A DNA stretch of 64,000 nt from Ruminococcus difficilis (GCF_016680995.1 NZ_JAEQMG010000061.1:1-64000); one strand, 5' to 3'; positions 30,467 to 39,405 are shown, counted from the stretch's first letter. A program made the numbers and translations. The notes: generated from the sequence alone by a model not told the origin.

Positions 30467-30495
30467 TTGACTTTGAGGGTGAAATCATTTAGAAT
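30467..30495 (+). promoter_or_regulatory. Promoter of the fumarate reductase operon
   Basis: TTGACT (30467-30472) and TAGAAT (30490-30495) are 17 bases apart, about 27 bases upstream of the first start codon. Confidence 0.75.
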
Positions 30496-30528
30496 TGAGG
30501 TATCTGATTATTGCTATGAGGTGGCATT

Positions 30529-31077
30529 ATGAATATCAAAAAATGGAACGCACGGCTGTCGCTGTTAACGATCGTGCTGTTTTTGATACATGAAGGGTAC
30601 CAGCTGTACGCCTACACCACCATGTATTACAACCCGGTTTTGTCAAAGGTCACGGGTTACGTGCTCACCGGCGCATTGGCGCTGCATGTGATCCTGTCGG
30701 TGATGAGCGTGTTCATCCTGCATGACGCAAAGAAGGTCACTTACAAAAAGCTGAATATCAAAACCGTGCTGCAGCGCGTCAGCGGGGTATTGATCGTATT
30801 GATTCTGCCGTTGCATATTTTTTCATTCGGTATACTCAAAAGCAGTGTGGGCGGGGTTGGGTACATCCTGACGGAGATCGCCCAGATCCTGTTTTACGCG
30901 GCGCTTTGTTGCCATATCTCATTATCCTTTTCCAATGCGCTCGTTACGCTGGGATACCTTGCGGATATGCGCAAAAAACGTGTGATCGATATCGTAGTCA
31001 CCATCATTTGTGTGATCTTGTTTATCGCGGCAAGCGTGATCATCACGTCGGCACATACTATGATATTCAAAGGTTAG
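30529..31077 (+). CDS. Fumarate reductase/succinate dehydrogenase membrane anchor (cytochrome b-like)
   Basis: This 182-residue protein has five predicted membrane helices and His residues placed near helix ends (LFLIHEG, ALHVILS, PLHIFSF, CCHISLS), a pattern expected for haem b ligation in SdhC/FrdC-type anchors. It lies 12 bases before the flavoprotein gene. It would connect the cytoplasmic flavoprotein and iron-sulfur subunits to the membrane quinone pool or another electron donor. Identity is inferred mostly from layout and context because anchors diverge strongly. It has a GAGGTGG ribosome-binding site. Confidence 0.75.
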   Translation: MNIKKWNARLSLLTIVLFLIHEGYQLYAYTTMYYNPVLSKVTGYVLTGALALHVILSVMSVFILHDAKKVTYKKLNIKTVLQRVSGVLIVLILPLHIFSFGILKSSVGGVGYILTEIAQILFYAALCCHISLSFSNALVTLGYLADMRKKRVIDIVVTIICVILFIAASVIITSAHTMIFKG

Positions 31078-31089
31078 GCGGTGCGGTAA

Positions 31090-32724
31090 ATGAAACATGT
31101 ATTAGTGATCGGAAGCGGTATCGCCGGATTGAGCTGTGCCATCAACTGCGCCCAAAAGGGGATGCAGGTCACGATGGTATCGCCGTTTCCCTCTGAGCGA
31201 GCCCAGTCCGTTTTAGCGGCGGGCGGTATCAACGCCGTGACCGCTTCCTGTGAGGCGGGCGACAGCGTTGACAGTCATATCGACGACACCCTCAAAGGCG
31301 GCTGTGATATCGCGGGCAAGGAGGCTGTCAGGGGCTTGTGCGAGAGTGCGCCCGACATTATCGATTGGCTCAAAAAGAACGGTACGGTCTTTACGACCGA
31401 TGCCGACGGCAATGTCAGCAAACGCGCGTTCGGCGGTCAATCCTATCGGCGCTCCTGTTTTTGCGGCGCCTCTACGGGCAAACAGATCGTGACCGCGCTC
31501 GTGATGGAGGCAAGAGGCTTTGAGGGCACGGGCAGGATCAAGCGTCGGCTTTGGGCGGATTTTTACAGCGCCCTGATCAAGGACGGCGAGTGCTTCGGCG
31601 CTGTTCTATATAATGAATCGACAAGAAAGCCTGAGGCGATCACAGCGGACTGCGTCGTCATCGCGACAGGCGGACAGAACGCGCTGTTCGGTAAGACGAC
31701 AGGTTCCACCCAGTGTGACGGCTATGTTGCCGGCAAGCTCCTGACCCAGGGTGTGGAGCTGAAAAATCTCGAGTTCATCCAGTACCATCCCACGACCATC
31801 GAGACCGCGCAGAAGAGAATGCTGATCTCTGAGGCGGTCAGGGGAGAGGGCGGCAGGCTCTATATAGAAGAAAACGGTCGGCGCGTCTATTTCATGGAGG
31901 ACAAATACGGTGAGCGCGGCAACCTCATGCCCCGCGATATCGTATCGCGCTGTATCGAGGAAACGGGAAAGCAGGTCTATCTGGATATCACCTTCCTCGG
32001 CAAGGAGAAGATATTGCAAAAGCTGCCCGAGGTCTATGAGCTGTGCAAAAAATACCGCGGGATCGACATCACCAAAGAGAGCATCCCCGTCACACCGTCG
32101 GTGCACTTTTTCATGGGCGGTATCGCCGTGAAGAACAACCACGAAACCAATATCAAAAACCTGTACGCGATCGGAGAATGTGCCTCCATCTACCACGGCG
32201 CGAACCGTCTGGGCGGTAATTCACTGCTCGCGGCGATCTACGGCGGCAAGGTAGCGGCAAATTCCATCGAACAAGCGGAATCGAGCGATACACCCAACGA
32301 TTGGTCAAAGGAATTGAAAGAAGCGGAGGAAAAACTGCGTTCTCTCAAAGGCTCCAAAAGCCCCTACCCCGTCAAATACATCCGCGATATGCTCGCCGAA
32401 ACGATGCAGGAGGATCTCGGGATCGTCCGCGACGCCGACAAGCTGCAGAAGGGGATCGACGATGTGTCGTTCTATCTGTCCGTTGCGGATAAGATCCGCT
32501 TCGACAGCTCCGAGATGGCGTACTTCGGCTATAGTTTGAAGGACATTTTGACGCTCGCCAAGGCGACCCTGCTCTGTGCGCTGAGTCGAAAGGAAAGCCG
32601 CGGCGCGCATTACAGAAGTGACTGTCCTGAGCCGTCGGACGCATACAAGGCCGCCACTATCATCCGTTATGATAACGGCGAATTCACCACCTACCTCGAT
32701 ACGGAGGGCAAGTATGAGAATTAA
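31090..32724 (+). CDS. frdA: Fumarate reductase flavoprotein subunit lacking the covalent-FAD His
   Basis: This 544-residue flavoprotein has the Rossmann start VLVIGSGIAGLSCA, AAGGINA, catalytic-site segments FIQYHPTTIE, RGEGGRLY, LMPRDIVSR and HFFMGGIAV, and GANRLGGNSLLAA. It should catalyse fumarate reduction or succinate oxidation. The segment that normally holds the His bound covalently to FAD (RSHSV in SdhA/FrdA) reads RAQSV here, with Gln39 at the His position, so FAD is probably not covalently bound, as in L-aspartate oxidase and some soluble fumarate reductases. Membrane anchor and FeS subunit neighbours argue against L-aspartate oxidase. It is in an operon with both. Confidence 0.88.
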   Translation: MKHVLVIGSGIAGLSCAINCAQKGMQVTMVSPFPSERAQSVLAAGGINAVTASCEAGDSVDSHIDDTLKGGCDIAGKEAVRGLCESAPDIIDWLKKNGTVFTTDADGNVSKRAFGGQSYRRSCFCGASTGKQIVTALVMEARGFEGTGRIKRRLWADFYSALIKDGECFGAVLYNESTRKPEAITADCVVIATGGQNALFGKTTGSTQCDGYVAGKLLTQGVELKNLEFIQYHPTTIETAQKRMLISEAVRGEGGRLYIEENGRRVYFMEDKYGERGNLMPRDIVSRCIEETGKQVYLDITFLGKEKILQKLPEVYELCKKYRGIDITKESIPVTPSVHFFMGGIAVKNNHETNIKNLYAIGECASIYHGANRLGGNSLLAAIYGGKVAANSIEQAESSDTPNDWSKELKEAEEKLRSLKGSKSPYPVKYIRDMLAETMQEDLGIVRDADKLQKGIDDVSFYLSVADKIRFDSSEMAYFGYSLKDILTLAKATLLCALSRKESRGAHYRSDCPEPSDAYKAATIIRYDNGEFTTYLDTEGKYEN

Positions 32725-33388
32725 AATATTGCGCCAATTGTCGCCTGTCACGGAGCCGTATTGGCAGGAGTTCGAAGGCGATTTTGCAAAGGATCAGTCC
32801 GTCGCGGGTATGCTCGACGAGCTGAATTACAAGGATGATCTGTTCGACGTCAACGGCGATCCCGCGCCGAGGATCCAGTGGGAGTGTTCGTGCCTGCAGG
32901 GAATGTGCGGCGCGTGCGCGATGGTCATCAACGGCAGACCCGCCCTCGCCTGTGAGGTCTTTTTGAGAGATTTCAAGGGCGATACCGTGGTCATCGAGCC
33001 GCTGAAAAAGTTCGCGACCATCTCCGATCTGGTGGTCGACCGCGGCATTATCCATCAAAATCTGAAAAAAGCGAATGTGTATATCGGAGAGTACGAGGGC
33101 GCCGATCCAAAGGAGTATGACCATATGTACGCGGCGGGCAAGTGCCTTAAATGCGGCTTGTGTCTGGAGGTTTGCCCCAATTATCTTGACGGCAGCAGCT
33201 TCTACGGCGCGGCATTCGCCAACGACTGCTTCCTGATCGCGTCACGCAGCAAATCCCGTAAGAAAGCGATCACGAAGTCATATCAAAAGAACTTTGAGCA
33301 GGGCTGTTCCAAGGCGCTGTCCTGTGTGGACGTCTGCCCGATGAAGATCCCGACCCTCGCGTCGATCGCGAAGATGAACCGCAGATAA
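32714..33388 (+). CDS. frdB: Fumarate reductase iron-sulfur subunit
   Basis: This 224-residue protein has a 2Fe-2S ferredoxin-type domain (WECSCLQGMCGACAM with a later Cys in ALACE) and a C-terminal ferredoxin-type domain with a 4Fe-4S motif CLKCGLCLEVCP and a CSKALSCVDVCP motif for the 3Fe-4S centre. It passes electrons between the membrane anchor and the flavoprotein. The start at 32714, preceded by GGAGGG, overlaps the frdA stop by 11 bases; a longer frame upstream is only the frdA shadow. A GNAT gene follows after 11 bases. Confidence 0.92.
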   Translation: MRIKILRQLSPVTEPYWQEFEGDFAKDQSVAGMLDELNYKDDLFDVNGDPAPRIQWECSCLQGMCGACAMVINGRPALACEVFLRDFKGDTVVIEPLKKFATISDLVVDRGIIHQNLKKANVYIGEYEGADPKEYDHMYAAGKCLKCGLCLEVCPNYLDGSSFYGAAFANDCFLIASRSKSRKKAITKSYQKNFEQGCSKALSCVDVCPMKIPTLASIAKMNRR

Positions 33389-33399
33389 CGGGTGGCAAC

Positions 33400-33849
33400 A
33401 TGAAAATAACGTGTCAAAAACTGGACGATCATCATATACATGACCTTGCACAGCTATCGGGCGCAGAGGGATTTCCGTATCCGATAGCGGAGGATACCGC
33501 GCGGGTCTATTGCCGAAATCGGGACGCGTCCGATCCCGGTGTGCAGACCTACGGCGTTTTTGAGGAGGGTAAGCTCGTCAGCGTGATGACCGCCACCTAT
33601 TGCGTGGTGTTTCCGTGCGATGATTCGCCGAGCGGTCGGATCGCGCATATCAGCGGCGCGTATACACTGCCCGCTTTTCGGCACAAGGGCTATGCGACCG
33701 AGCTGTTGACGGCGATCCAAGCGGACGCTGCCGCATTCGGCGCGGATTACCTGTGCTGTGACAGCACGGCGGACGGTCTGTACCGTAGCTTCGGGATGTA
33801 CCCGACGTCGGATGACGAAACAAGAATGTGGAAAAAGCTCAATGAGTGA
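33400..33849 (+). CDS. GNAT-family N-acetyltransferase
   Basis: This 149-residue protein has the GNAT acetyl-CoA-binding core: strand HISGAYTLPAFRHKGYATELLTAIQADAA, with the R/Q-x-x-G-x-G/A loop as FRHKGYA, and a C-terminal YRSFGMYPTSDD segment typical of the family. It transfers an acetyl group from acetyl-CoA to an unknown amine. It lies 11 bases after frdB and 12 bases before nhaC, so it may be carried in the same transcript, but its role with them is unclear. Confidence 0.85.
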   Translation: MKITCQKLDDHHIHDLAQLSGAEGFPYPIAEDTARVYCRNRDASDPGVQTYGVFEEGKLVSVMTATYCVVFPCDDSPSGRIAHISGAYTLPAFRHKGYATELLTAIQADAAAFGADYLCCDSTADGLYRSFGMYPTSDDETRMWKKLNE

Positions 33850-33861
33850 GGAGGAAAACAT

Positions 33862-35358
33862 ATGATAGAAACAGGCTGGGTATCGATCCTGCCGCCTTTG
33901 ATCGCCATCGTGCTCGCGCTGGTGACCAAAGAGGTGTACTCGTCACTGTTCCTCGGCGTTTTGTCGGGAATGGTGATCTATGTCGTATCGGCGCAGGAGC
34001 CGTTCATGGCGGTATTCTCGCGTATTTTCGACATGATGGCGCAAAAGATCGCGGACAACGCCTATATGATCATCTTTTTGGCACTGCTGTGGGCGGTGAT
34101 CACACTGGTCGGAAAATCCGGCGGAACGGCGGCTTACGGGCGATGGGCGGAAAAACGGCTCAAGAATAAGCGCGCGACACTGCTGACGACCGCGCTGTTG
34201 GGTATTCTGATCTTCATCGACGACGGCTTCAACTGCCTGACGATCGGCACGGTCATGCGCCCGGTCTATGACCGCCAGCGTATCTCTCGTGAAAAGCTCG
34301 CCTATATCATCGACGCGACCGCGGCGCCGATCTGCATCATCGCGCCCGTGTCGTCATGGGCGGTAGCGGTAGCGTCAGAGGTCAGCGATACCAACGGTTT
34401 CCAGACGTTTTTGTCCACCGTTCCCTATAATTTGTATGCACTGCTCACGATCATGATGGTCGCGTTCGTCTGTATCACAGGGCTCGATTTCGGCAAGATG
34501 CGCAAGGCGGAGGAAAAGGCTCAGCTTGAGGGCAACGGCGACACTATGACCGAAGAAAAGGATGACACGCAAGAGAGCAAGGGTCGGGTCATCGATCTGG
34601 TTCTGCCCATCCTCGTGCTCATCGTCTGTGCGATCCTCGGCATGGCGTATGTCGGCGGCTTCTTCAGCGGCACGCCCTTCTCCGAGGCAATCGGCGCGAA
34701 TCCGACCGCGGGCTTGTCCCTCGGCGCGTTCGCGGGTCTGGTGACAGCCTTCATCCTGTATATCCCCCGCAAGATCATGAAGCCCAGGCAGTTCGCGGGC
34801 AACATCGTCAGCGGTATCGGCAGTATCGTACCGCCCATGCTGATCCTGATCCTCTCTTGGACGCTCGGCGGCGTATGCCGTGAGCTGATCGGCACCGGCG
34901 AGTTCATCTCCGGCTTTATCGCGTCATCGAACGTGCCGCTGCAGCTGCTGCCCTTCGTGGTATTCGTGATCGCGGCGCTGATGTCCTTCTCGATGGGTAC
35001 GTCATGGGGCACCTTCGGTCTGCTGATCCCCATCGTGACCATGATCTGTTCGGCGACTGCCGGCAGCGAGCTGTTGGTTCCCACTCTGGGCGCGACGCTT
35101 GCCGGTTCTGTCTACGGCGACCACTGCTCACCGATCTCCGACACGACGATCCTCGCCTCCACCGGCGCGCAGTGTGAGCATATCCGCCATGTGGAGACCC
35201 AGATCCCCTACGCGACCTTGACCGCCGTTGTCTGCGCGGTCGGCTATCTGATCATCGGCTTCACCAATATGCCGTGGATCGGTCTGGGCGTAAGCGCGGC
35301 GCTGTTGATCGGCGCGATGCTGATCCTCCGTAAGGTCTATCGACCGAAGGAAGCATAA
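33862..35358 (+). CDS. nhaC: Na+/H+ antiporter, NhaC family
   Basis: This 498-residue membrane protein has about twelve helices and NhaC-family segments: LLGILIFIDDGFNCLTIGTVMRPV with the charged pair Asp-Asp, IIAPVSSWAVAVAS, and the late GDHCSPISDTTILASTGAQCEH motif. It should exchange internal Na+ for external H+, or transport organic ions in some subfamilies. A GAGGAGG site precedes the ATG. A strong terminator follows, and a CPA1-type antiporter gene is convergent, so two Na+/H+ exchangers are adjacent. With Rnf and fumarate reductase in this window, sodium circulation seems important. Confidence 0.9.
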   Translation: MIETGWVSILPPLIAIVLALVTKEVYSSLFLGVLSGMVIYVVSAQEPFMAVFSRIFDMMAQKIADNAYMIIFLALLWAVITLVGKSGGTAAYGRWAEKRLKNKRATLLTTALLGILIFIDDGFNCLTIGTVMRPVYDRQRISREKLAYIIDATAAPICIIAPVSSWAVAVASEVSDTNGFQTFLSTVPYNLYALLTIMMVAFVCITGLDFGKMRKAEEKAQLEGNGDTMTEEKDDTQESKGRVIDLVLPILVLIVCAILGMAYVGGFFSGTPFSEAIGANPTAGLSLGAFAGLVTAFILYIPRKIMKPRQFAGNIVSGIGSIVPPMLILILSWTLGGVCRELIGTGEFISGFIASSNVPLQLLPFVVFVIAALMSFSMGTSWGTFGLLIPIVTMICSATAGSELLVPTLGATLAGSVYGDHCSPISDTTILASTGAQCEHIRHVETQIPYATLTAVVCAVGYLIIGFTNMPWIGLGVSAALLIGAMLILRKVYRPKEA

Positions 35359-35376
35359 ACATCATACCGTATGAAA

Positions 35377-35413
35377 AGACCACCCGTTTTGATGAACGGG
35401 TGGTCTGTTTTAT
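35377..35413 (+). terminator. Terminator after nhaC
   Basis: A 12-pair stem AGACCACCCGTT/AACGGGTGGTCT (35377-35406) is followed by GTTTTAT. Confidence 0.85.
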
Positions 35414-35420
35414 GCAGATT

Positions 35421-35457
35421 AAAAAATCGGTAACCGACATAGTGCCGATTACCGATT
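35421..35457 (-). terminator. Terminator of the convergent CPA1 antiporter gene
   Basis: An inverted repeat AATCGGTAA...TTACCGATT (35425-35457) is followed on the minus strand by TTTTTT and lies 35 bases after the stop of the gene at 35492-36757. Confidence 0.75.
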
Positions 35458-35491
35458 CAATGTCTTATTCTGTTTTATACTCTTCGAGCGA

Positions 35492-36757
35492 TCATGCCGG
35501 TTTCTTTTTTGTGATCGCTTTGTAAACAGGCTTCATCGTCAGACCCTGGATGACCGTGGTGAAGAATACGACGGCATAGGTACAGCCGAGGATGATGTAA
35601 TAAACCTTTTCGGGCACCATATCCCTGGTGCTCATCGCAAGGGCGACGGACAAGCCTCCGCGCAGTCCGCCCCATGTAAACAGCGTGATGAAGCCGCCTC
35701 GGGAGAATCCGTCGGGGATCTCGCCCATGAACAGCGAAGAGATCGACAGACTGCTGACGCGCGAGATCAGGTTCGCGGCGATCGCGATGAACGAGAGCAG
35801 CAGGACGCTTTCCATCTTGAGGATGCTGACAAACGACAATCCCAAAAGCACATACAGGATCGAGTTGAAGAATACGTCGAGCGTCTCCCAGAAGGAGTCG
35901 AACAACTCCACGTGCTCCTTTTCCTCGGATTCCGCGTATTTGGAGCGCAGGTGAGAGAACAGGATACCGCAGATGACGGACGCAATCGCGCCGGAGCAGT
36001 GGAACACTTCGCACAGCGAATACGCCAGAGAAACAGCCAGCAGGCTGATAAAGATCTTGAGCTGCGGGTGCTTCGAGAAGCGGAACATCAAGAAGCAAAT
36101 CAGCGTGACGATAACACCGATGGCGACCGCGCCGAGTACCTCGCGGAGCATCACGGTGAGGAAGCCCTGTTCCTCAGAACCGCTTGCCTTTACCATGCCG
36201 GAGAAGCAGACGAACAGCGCTACGCCGATACCGTCGTTGAACAGGGATTCACCTTGGATCAGGAAGGAAGTATCCTTCGGCAGACCGAACTTGCTGAGGA
36301 TACCGGTGGCGGCGATGGGATCGGTGGGGGCAATGATACTGCCGAACATCAGGCATACGGGCAGGGAGAGATTGAGTCCGAGCAAAAGGCTCGCGCCGTA
36401 GATCAGCATACCGTAGAATACCGCGCCGAGCAGGGTACATACCAGCGAGAGCACGGTGATCTGTCTTGCCATCTTTTTGAAGTCGGATAACTTCATATGG
36501 CAGGAACCGGCGAACAGCATGAAGCACAGCACGCCGTTCATCAAGAAGTCGTGGATATCGAACCCCTGTATTTCTTTGAGGACGTTTCCGACGCTGGTAT
36601 CGTTGAATACCGCTATACCGATCAGCAGAACGATACCGAGGATGGTCGAAAACAGCATGAGTCCGATCTCGTAGGTCAGCTTGGTGACCTTCTCGTTAAA
36701 GAATCCAAGGATACATACCAAAGCGATGATTCCGGCAAACATATATAATGTTTCCAT
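35492..36757 (-). CDS. CPA1-family Na+/H+ antiporter
   Basis: This 421-residue membrane protein has about twelve helices and CPA1 hallmarks: SIIAPTDPIAATGIL with the ion-binding Asp and ESLFNDGIGVALFV with the conserved Asn-Asp pair, plus a later GGLRGGLSVALAMS segment. It should exchange cytoplasmic Na+ (or K+) for H+. The frame is open 37 codons further upstream, but the ATG at 36757 follows AGGAGG at 11 bases and starts a typical first helix. It is convergent with nhaC. Confidence 0.88.
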   Translation of the reverse strand: METLYMFAGIIALVCILGFFNEKVTKLTYEIGLMLFSTILGIVLLIGIAVFNDTSVGNVLKEIQGFDIHDFLMNGVLCFMLFAGSCHMKLSDFKKMARQITVLSLVCTLLGAVFYGMLIYGASLLLGLNLSLPVCLMFGSIIAPTDPIAATGILSKFGLPKDTSFLIQGESLFNDGIGVALFVCFSGMVKASGSEEQGFLTVMLREVLGAVAIGVIVTLICFLMFRFSKHPQLKIFISLLAVSLAYSLCEVFHCSGAIASVICGILFSHLRSKYAESEEKEHVELFDSFWETLDVFFNSILYVLLGLSFVSILKMESVLLLSFIAIAANLISRVSSLSISSLFMGEIPDGFSRGGFITLFTWGGLRGGLSVALAMSTRDMVPEKVYYIILGCTYAVVFFTTVIQGLTMKPVYKAITKKKPA

Positions 36758-36894
36758 ATATTTCTTTTCCTCCTTTTTCTTTTGGTTGACCCTCATATTT
36801 TGACGGCGATGACGGAATCCGCACAGCTGTACACAAGGCACTGCGGCTGCGCGGATACGACCTTTCATGACGCCGTATATGCCGATTTTTATAC

Positions 36895-36923
36895 ATTATA
36901 GCATAAAAACAGAGGCTTGAAAA
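36895..36923 (-). promoter_or_regulatory. Promoter of the CPA1 antiporter gene
   Basis: On the minus strand TTTTCA (36923-36918) and TATAAT (36900-36895) are 17 bases apart, with an extended TGC before the -10. A long leader of about 130 bases precedes the start codon. Confidence 0.6.
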
Positions 36924-36982
36924 CCCGTAAAATAGAAATTTTTACAAAAGATTGCCGGGTTCATCTTACACACGCCGCCCTT

Positions 36983-37069
36983 TGTAGCAGATGTAGCAGC
37001 AAGAAATGGTTGTTTTCAGAAAAGGTCTTTTTTAAGAGAGTTTACTTTTTACCTGCGACATCTGCTACA
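36983..37069. repeat. 11-base inverted repeat TGTAGCAGATG around a 65-base loop
   Basis: TGTAGCAGATG (36983-36993) is exactly reverse-complemented at 37059-37069, and TGTAGCAG is also directly repeated at 36983-36999. It is in the divergent gap between the antiporter and anti-sigma genes. No gene is supported in 36924-37114. Confidence 0.45.
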
Positions 37070-37114
37070 TCGTTAATTTTTGTGTTTTGATCCGTGAAAT
37101 GCAGTGCGAAACTC

Positions 37115-37143
37115 TTGTCAGCACAATGAACATATGCTATACT
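37115..37143 (+). promoter_or_regulatory. Promoter of the anti-sigma/SpoIIE operon
   Basis: TTGTCA (37115-37120) and TATACT (37138-37143) are 17 bases apart, with an extended TGC before the -10. Confidence 0.7.
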
Positions 37144-37185
37144 CATACGTAAGAGATCCGTATGATCGGAGAAGGAGTGATAGAG

Positions 37186-37596
37186 ATGAAAGAGCTGACC
37201 GTTGACGCTGTAGTAGGGAACATAGAAACCATCACCGATTTTGTCAACGCGGAGCTGGAGCTCCTCGACTGTCCGCTGAAGGTACAGATACAGATCGACG
37301 TCGCGATCGACGAGCTGTTCGGCAACATCGCTCACTATGCCTACGGGCATATCAAGGGCAAGGCGACGGTGCAGATCGCCTTTGACGAAGCTGAACGCAC
37401 TGTGACACTGACCTTCATCGACAGCGGTACGCCCTTTGATCCGCTCAAAAAGGCTGATCCCGATACCACGCTCTCCGCACAGGAGCGCAGCATCGGCGGG
37501 CTGGGGATCTTTCTCGTCAAAAAGTCGATGGATCATATGGAATACCGTTATCAAGACGGTCACAATATACTCTCTATCATGAAAAAATTGGGGTGA
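37186..37596 (+). CDS. Anti-sigma factor/serine kinase (RsbW/SpoIIAB-like)
   Basis: This 136-residue protein is a stand-alone GHKL ATPase: the N-box region QIQIDVAIDELFGNIAHYAY, then FIDSGTPFDPL and GGLGIFLVKKSMD as the ATP-lid motifs. Such proteins phosphorylate STAS anti-anti-sigma proteins or bind sigma factors. The start at 37186 follows GAAGGAG. The next gene, a membrane SpoIIE-type phosphatase, overlaps or abuts it, which is the usual partner-switching pair; the STAS partner and the sigma factor are not in this window. Confidence 0.85.
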   Translation: MKELTVDAVVGNIETITDFVNAELELLDCPLKVQIQIDVAIDELFGNIAHYAYGHIKGKATVQIAFDEAERTVTLTFIDSGTPFDPLKKADPDTTLSAQERSIGGLGIFLVKKSMDHMEYRYQDGHNILSIMKKLG

Positions 37597-37601
37597 TCGA
37601 T

Positions 37602-39050
37602 ATGGGAAAAATCAAAGAGTATTTTAAGATCTATGAATCGGAAGAGACCAAGGCGGTCTTTGAACAAAACGATTATGAAGGAAACCGCCTGTCTTATTAT
37701 GTCATTCTCTCCTGCGCGGTGATCCTGCTCATCTCGTGGGGCCTCAATCTGGCAGGGGTCTTCACTGTCCCTAAGGTCAGGATGAATGTCCTCGCCATAT
37801 TGGGATTGATCGAGTTCGCCATTCCGGTCGTGCTGTATCTCAAGTTCAAAGGACAACGGCGCTGGCTCAAATACGTGATGGTCATCGCCCTGCTGTTTGC
37901 CTGTACCCAGCTTTTCAGTATCCTCAACCATAATGTTCTCCTGATCATGGTACTGCCCGTCATGCTGTCGAGCCGATACTTTTCCAAGGGCTTTACGGTG
38001 ATGATCTCGATTTTGACGGTGATTTTCGCCACTGTCGGCAGCATATTGACAGTGCTGTACGGTATCATCGACCTGAACTTCTATCCCTCGCCTGAGAAAG
38101 GCACGGTCATCATCATTGAACAAAAGCTGCGTGAAGCGATCGTAGCCTTGGGCATCGACCCCTCCAAAGCGGTGGTCAGCATGATGGTCAACGGCTTTTT
38201 GCCGCGACTGCTGGCATTCACCGTCATCTGCTTCATCTCGATCTATATCGCAAAGCGCGGTCACGATATGGTACTCAGACAGAATGAGATCGCTCGCGCT
38301 TCCGCCAACGTCAAGGCGGAGCTGAACACCGCCACCCAGATCCAGAACGGTATGGTTCCCAGCATCTTCCCCGCTTTTCCGGGACGCAAGGAATTTGACA
38401 TCCACGCCGGCATGTACACCGCGAAGGAGGTCGGCGGCGACTTCTACGACTTTTTCCTGATCGATGAGAAGCACCTCGCGATGGTGATCGCGGATGTATC
38501 GGGAAAGGGCGTTCCCGCGGCGCTGTTCATGATGGCTTCTAAGATCCTGATCAACGACAGAGCGCTCATGGGCGGTACTCCCGCCGAGATCCTCCAATTC
38601 GTCAACGATCGTATTTGCAGCAATAACCAGGCGGAGATGTTCGTCACCGTATGGCTGGGCATCCTCGATCTCGAAACAGGCGATGTGATCGCCGCCAACG
38701 CAGGTCATGAATACCCTGTGATCCGCAAAAACGGCGGAAAATACGAGCTGCTCAAGGACAAACACGGCTTTGTCGTCGGCGGTATGGAAGGTATCAGATA
38801 CAAGGATTATGAGTTCAAGCTCGGCAAGGGCGATTCCATCTTCCTTTATACCGACGGTATTCCCGAGGCGAACAACATCGAAGAGGAACAGTTCGGCACC
38901 GACAGGATGGTGGACGCGCTGAACATCAAGCCCGAAGGCACGCCGGAAGAGGTTCTGATCAATGTGAAAAACGAAGTCAACACCTTTGTCGGCGACGCGG
39001 TCCAGTTCGATGATCTGACCATGCTTTGCCTGCGCTATAACGGCGAATAA
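37602..39050 (+). CDS. Membrane PP2C/SpoIIE-type serine phosphatase
   Basis: This 482-residue protein has five to six N-terminal membrane helices (about residues 30-230), a short coiled-coil-like link, and a C-terminal SpoIIE/RsbU phosphatase domain (about 235-480) with KEVGGDFYDFF, MVIADVSGKGVPAALFM, NAGHEYPVI and FDDLTMLCLRY motifs that bind two metal ions. It should dephosphorylate a STAS protein in response to a membrane signal, opposing the upstream anti-sigma kinase. A GTG nine bases upstream is also possible, but the ATG at 37602 has better spacing from GGGGTG. The genes are translationally coupled. Confidence 0.88.
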   Translation: MGKIKEYFKIYESEETKAVFEQNDYEGNRLSYYVILSCAVILLISWGLNLAGVFTVPKVRMNVLAILGLIEFAIPVVLYLKFKGQRRWLKYVMVIALLFACTQLFSILNHNVLLIMVLPVMLSSRYFSKGFTVMISILTVIFATVGSILTVLYGIIDLNFYPSPEKGTVIIIEQKLREAIVALGIDPSKAVVSMMVNGFLPRLLAFTVICFISIYIAKRGHDMVLRQNEIARASANVKAELNTATQIQNGMVPSIFPAFPGRKEFDIHAGMYTAKEVGGDFYDFFLIDEKHLAMVIADVSGKGVPAALFMMASKILINDRALMGGTPAEILQFVNDRICSNNQAEMFVTVWLGILDLETGDVIAANAGHEYPVIRKNGGKYELLKDKHGFVVGGMEGIRYKDYEFKLGKGDSIFLYTDGIPEANNIEEEQFGTDRMVDALNIKPEGTPEEVLINVKNEVNTFVGDAVQFDDLTMLCLRYNGE

Positions 39051-39077
39051 ACATTGTTCTTCTTATACGAAAAAATA

Positions 39078-39113
39078 AGCACATTCGACTGAAAATGCCG
39101 AATGTGCTTTTTT
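39078..39113 (+). terminator. Terminator after the SpoIIE-type phosphatase gene
   Basis: A ten-pair stem AGCACATTCG/CGAATGTGCT (39078-39108) is followed by TTTTT. Confidence 0.88.
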
Positions 39114-39160
39114 GATAGCTTCAACGATTCGCGTTGCTTTAGAGTGTAGAAAAACCTGTA

Positions 39161-39357
39161 AAAGCCTTCCTTTGGGAAAGGAAGGTGCCTCCGAATGGAG
39201 GCGGATGAATTGCATCAAATGTTTGAGCAAAGAGAGTTACCATTAGAATAGTGTTGATCAAGCCTTGATAATTTGTAGGTTTCTCCCTTCGGTCGATCAA
39301 TTTATGCAATTCCTCAGTCGCCAACGGGCGACAGCTCCTTTTACCAAAAGGAGCCTT
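39161..39357. mobile_element. MITE-like element, about 197 bases
   Basis: The ends are imperfect inverted repeats (AAAGCCTTCC...GGAAGGTG on the left and CAGCTCCTT...AAAGGAGCCTT on the right), each also palindromic within itself. An inner pair (GGCGGATGAATTGCAT and ATGCAATTCCTCAGTCGCC) continues the symmetry. Size and plan match 15258-15465, and the right end matches 24477-24575. The interior has no gene. Confidence 0.65.
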
Positions 39358-39405
39358 GGAAATCGACTGCTCAAATTATATTGATACTTTTTCGACACGC
39401 TTGGA

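Noticed and set aside
31090..32724. Call as L-aspartate oxidase (NadB)
   Set aside because: The missing covalent-FAD His fits NadB, but the adjacent FeS subunit and membrane anchor in one operon favour fumarate reductase.
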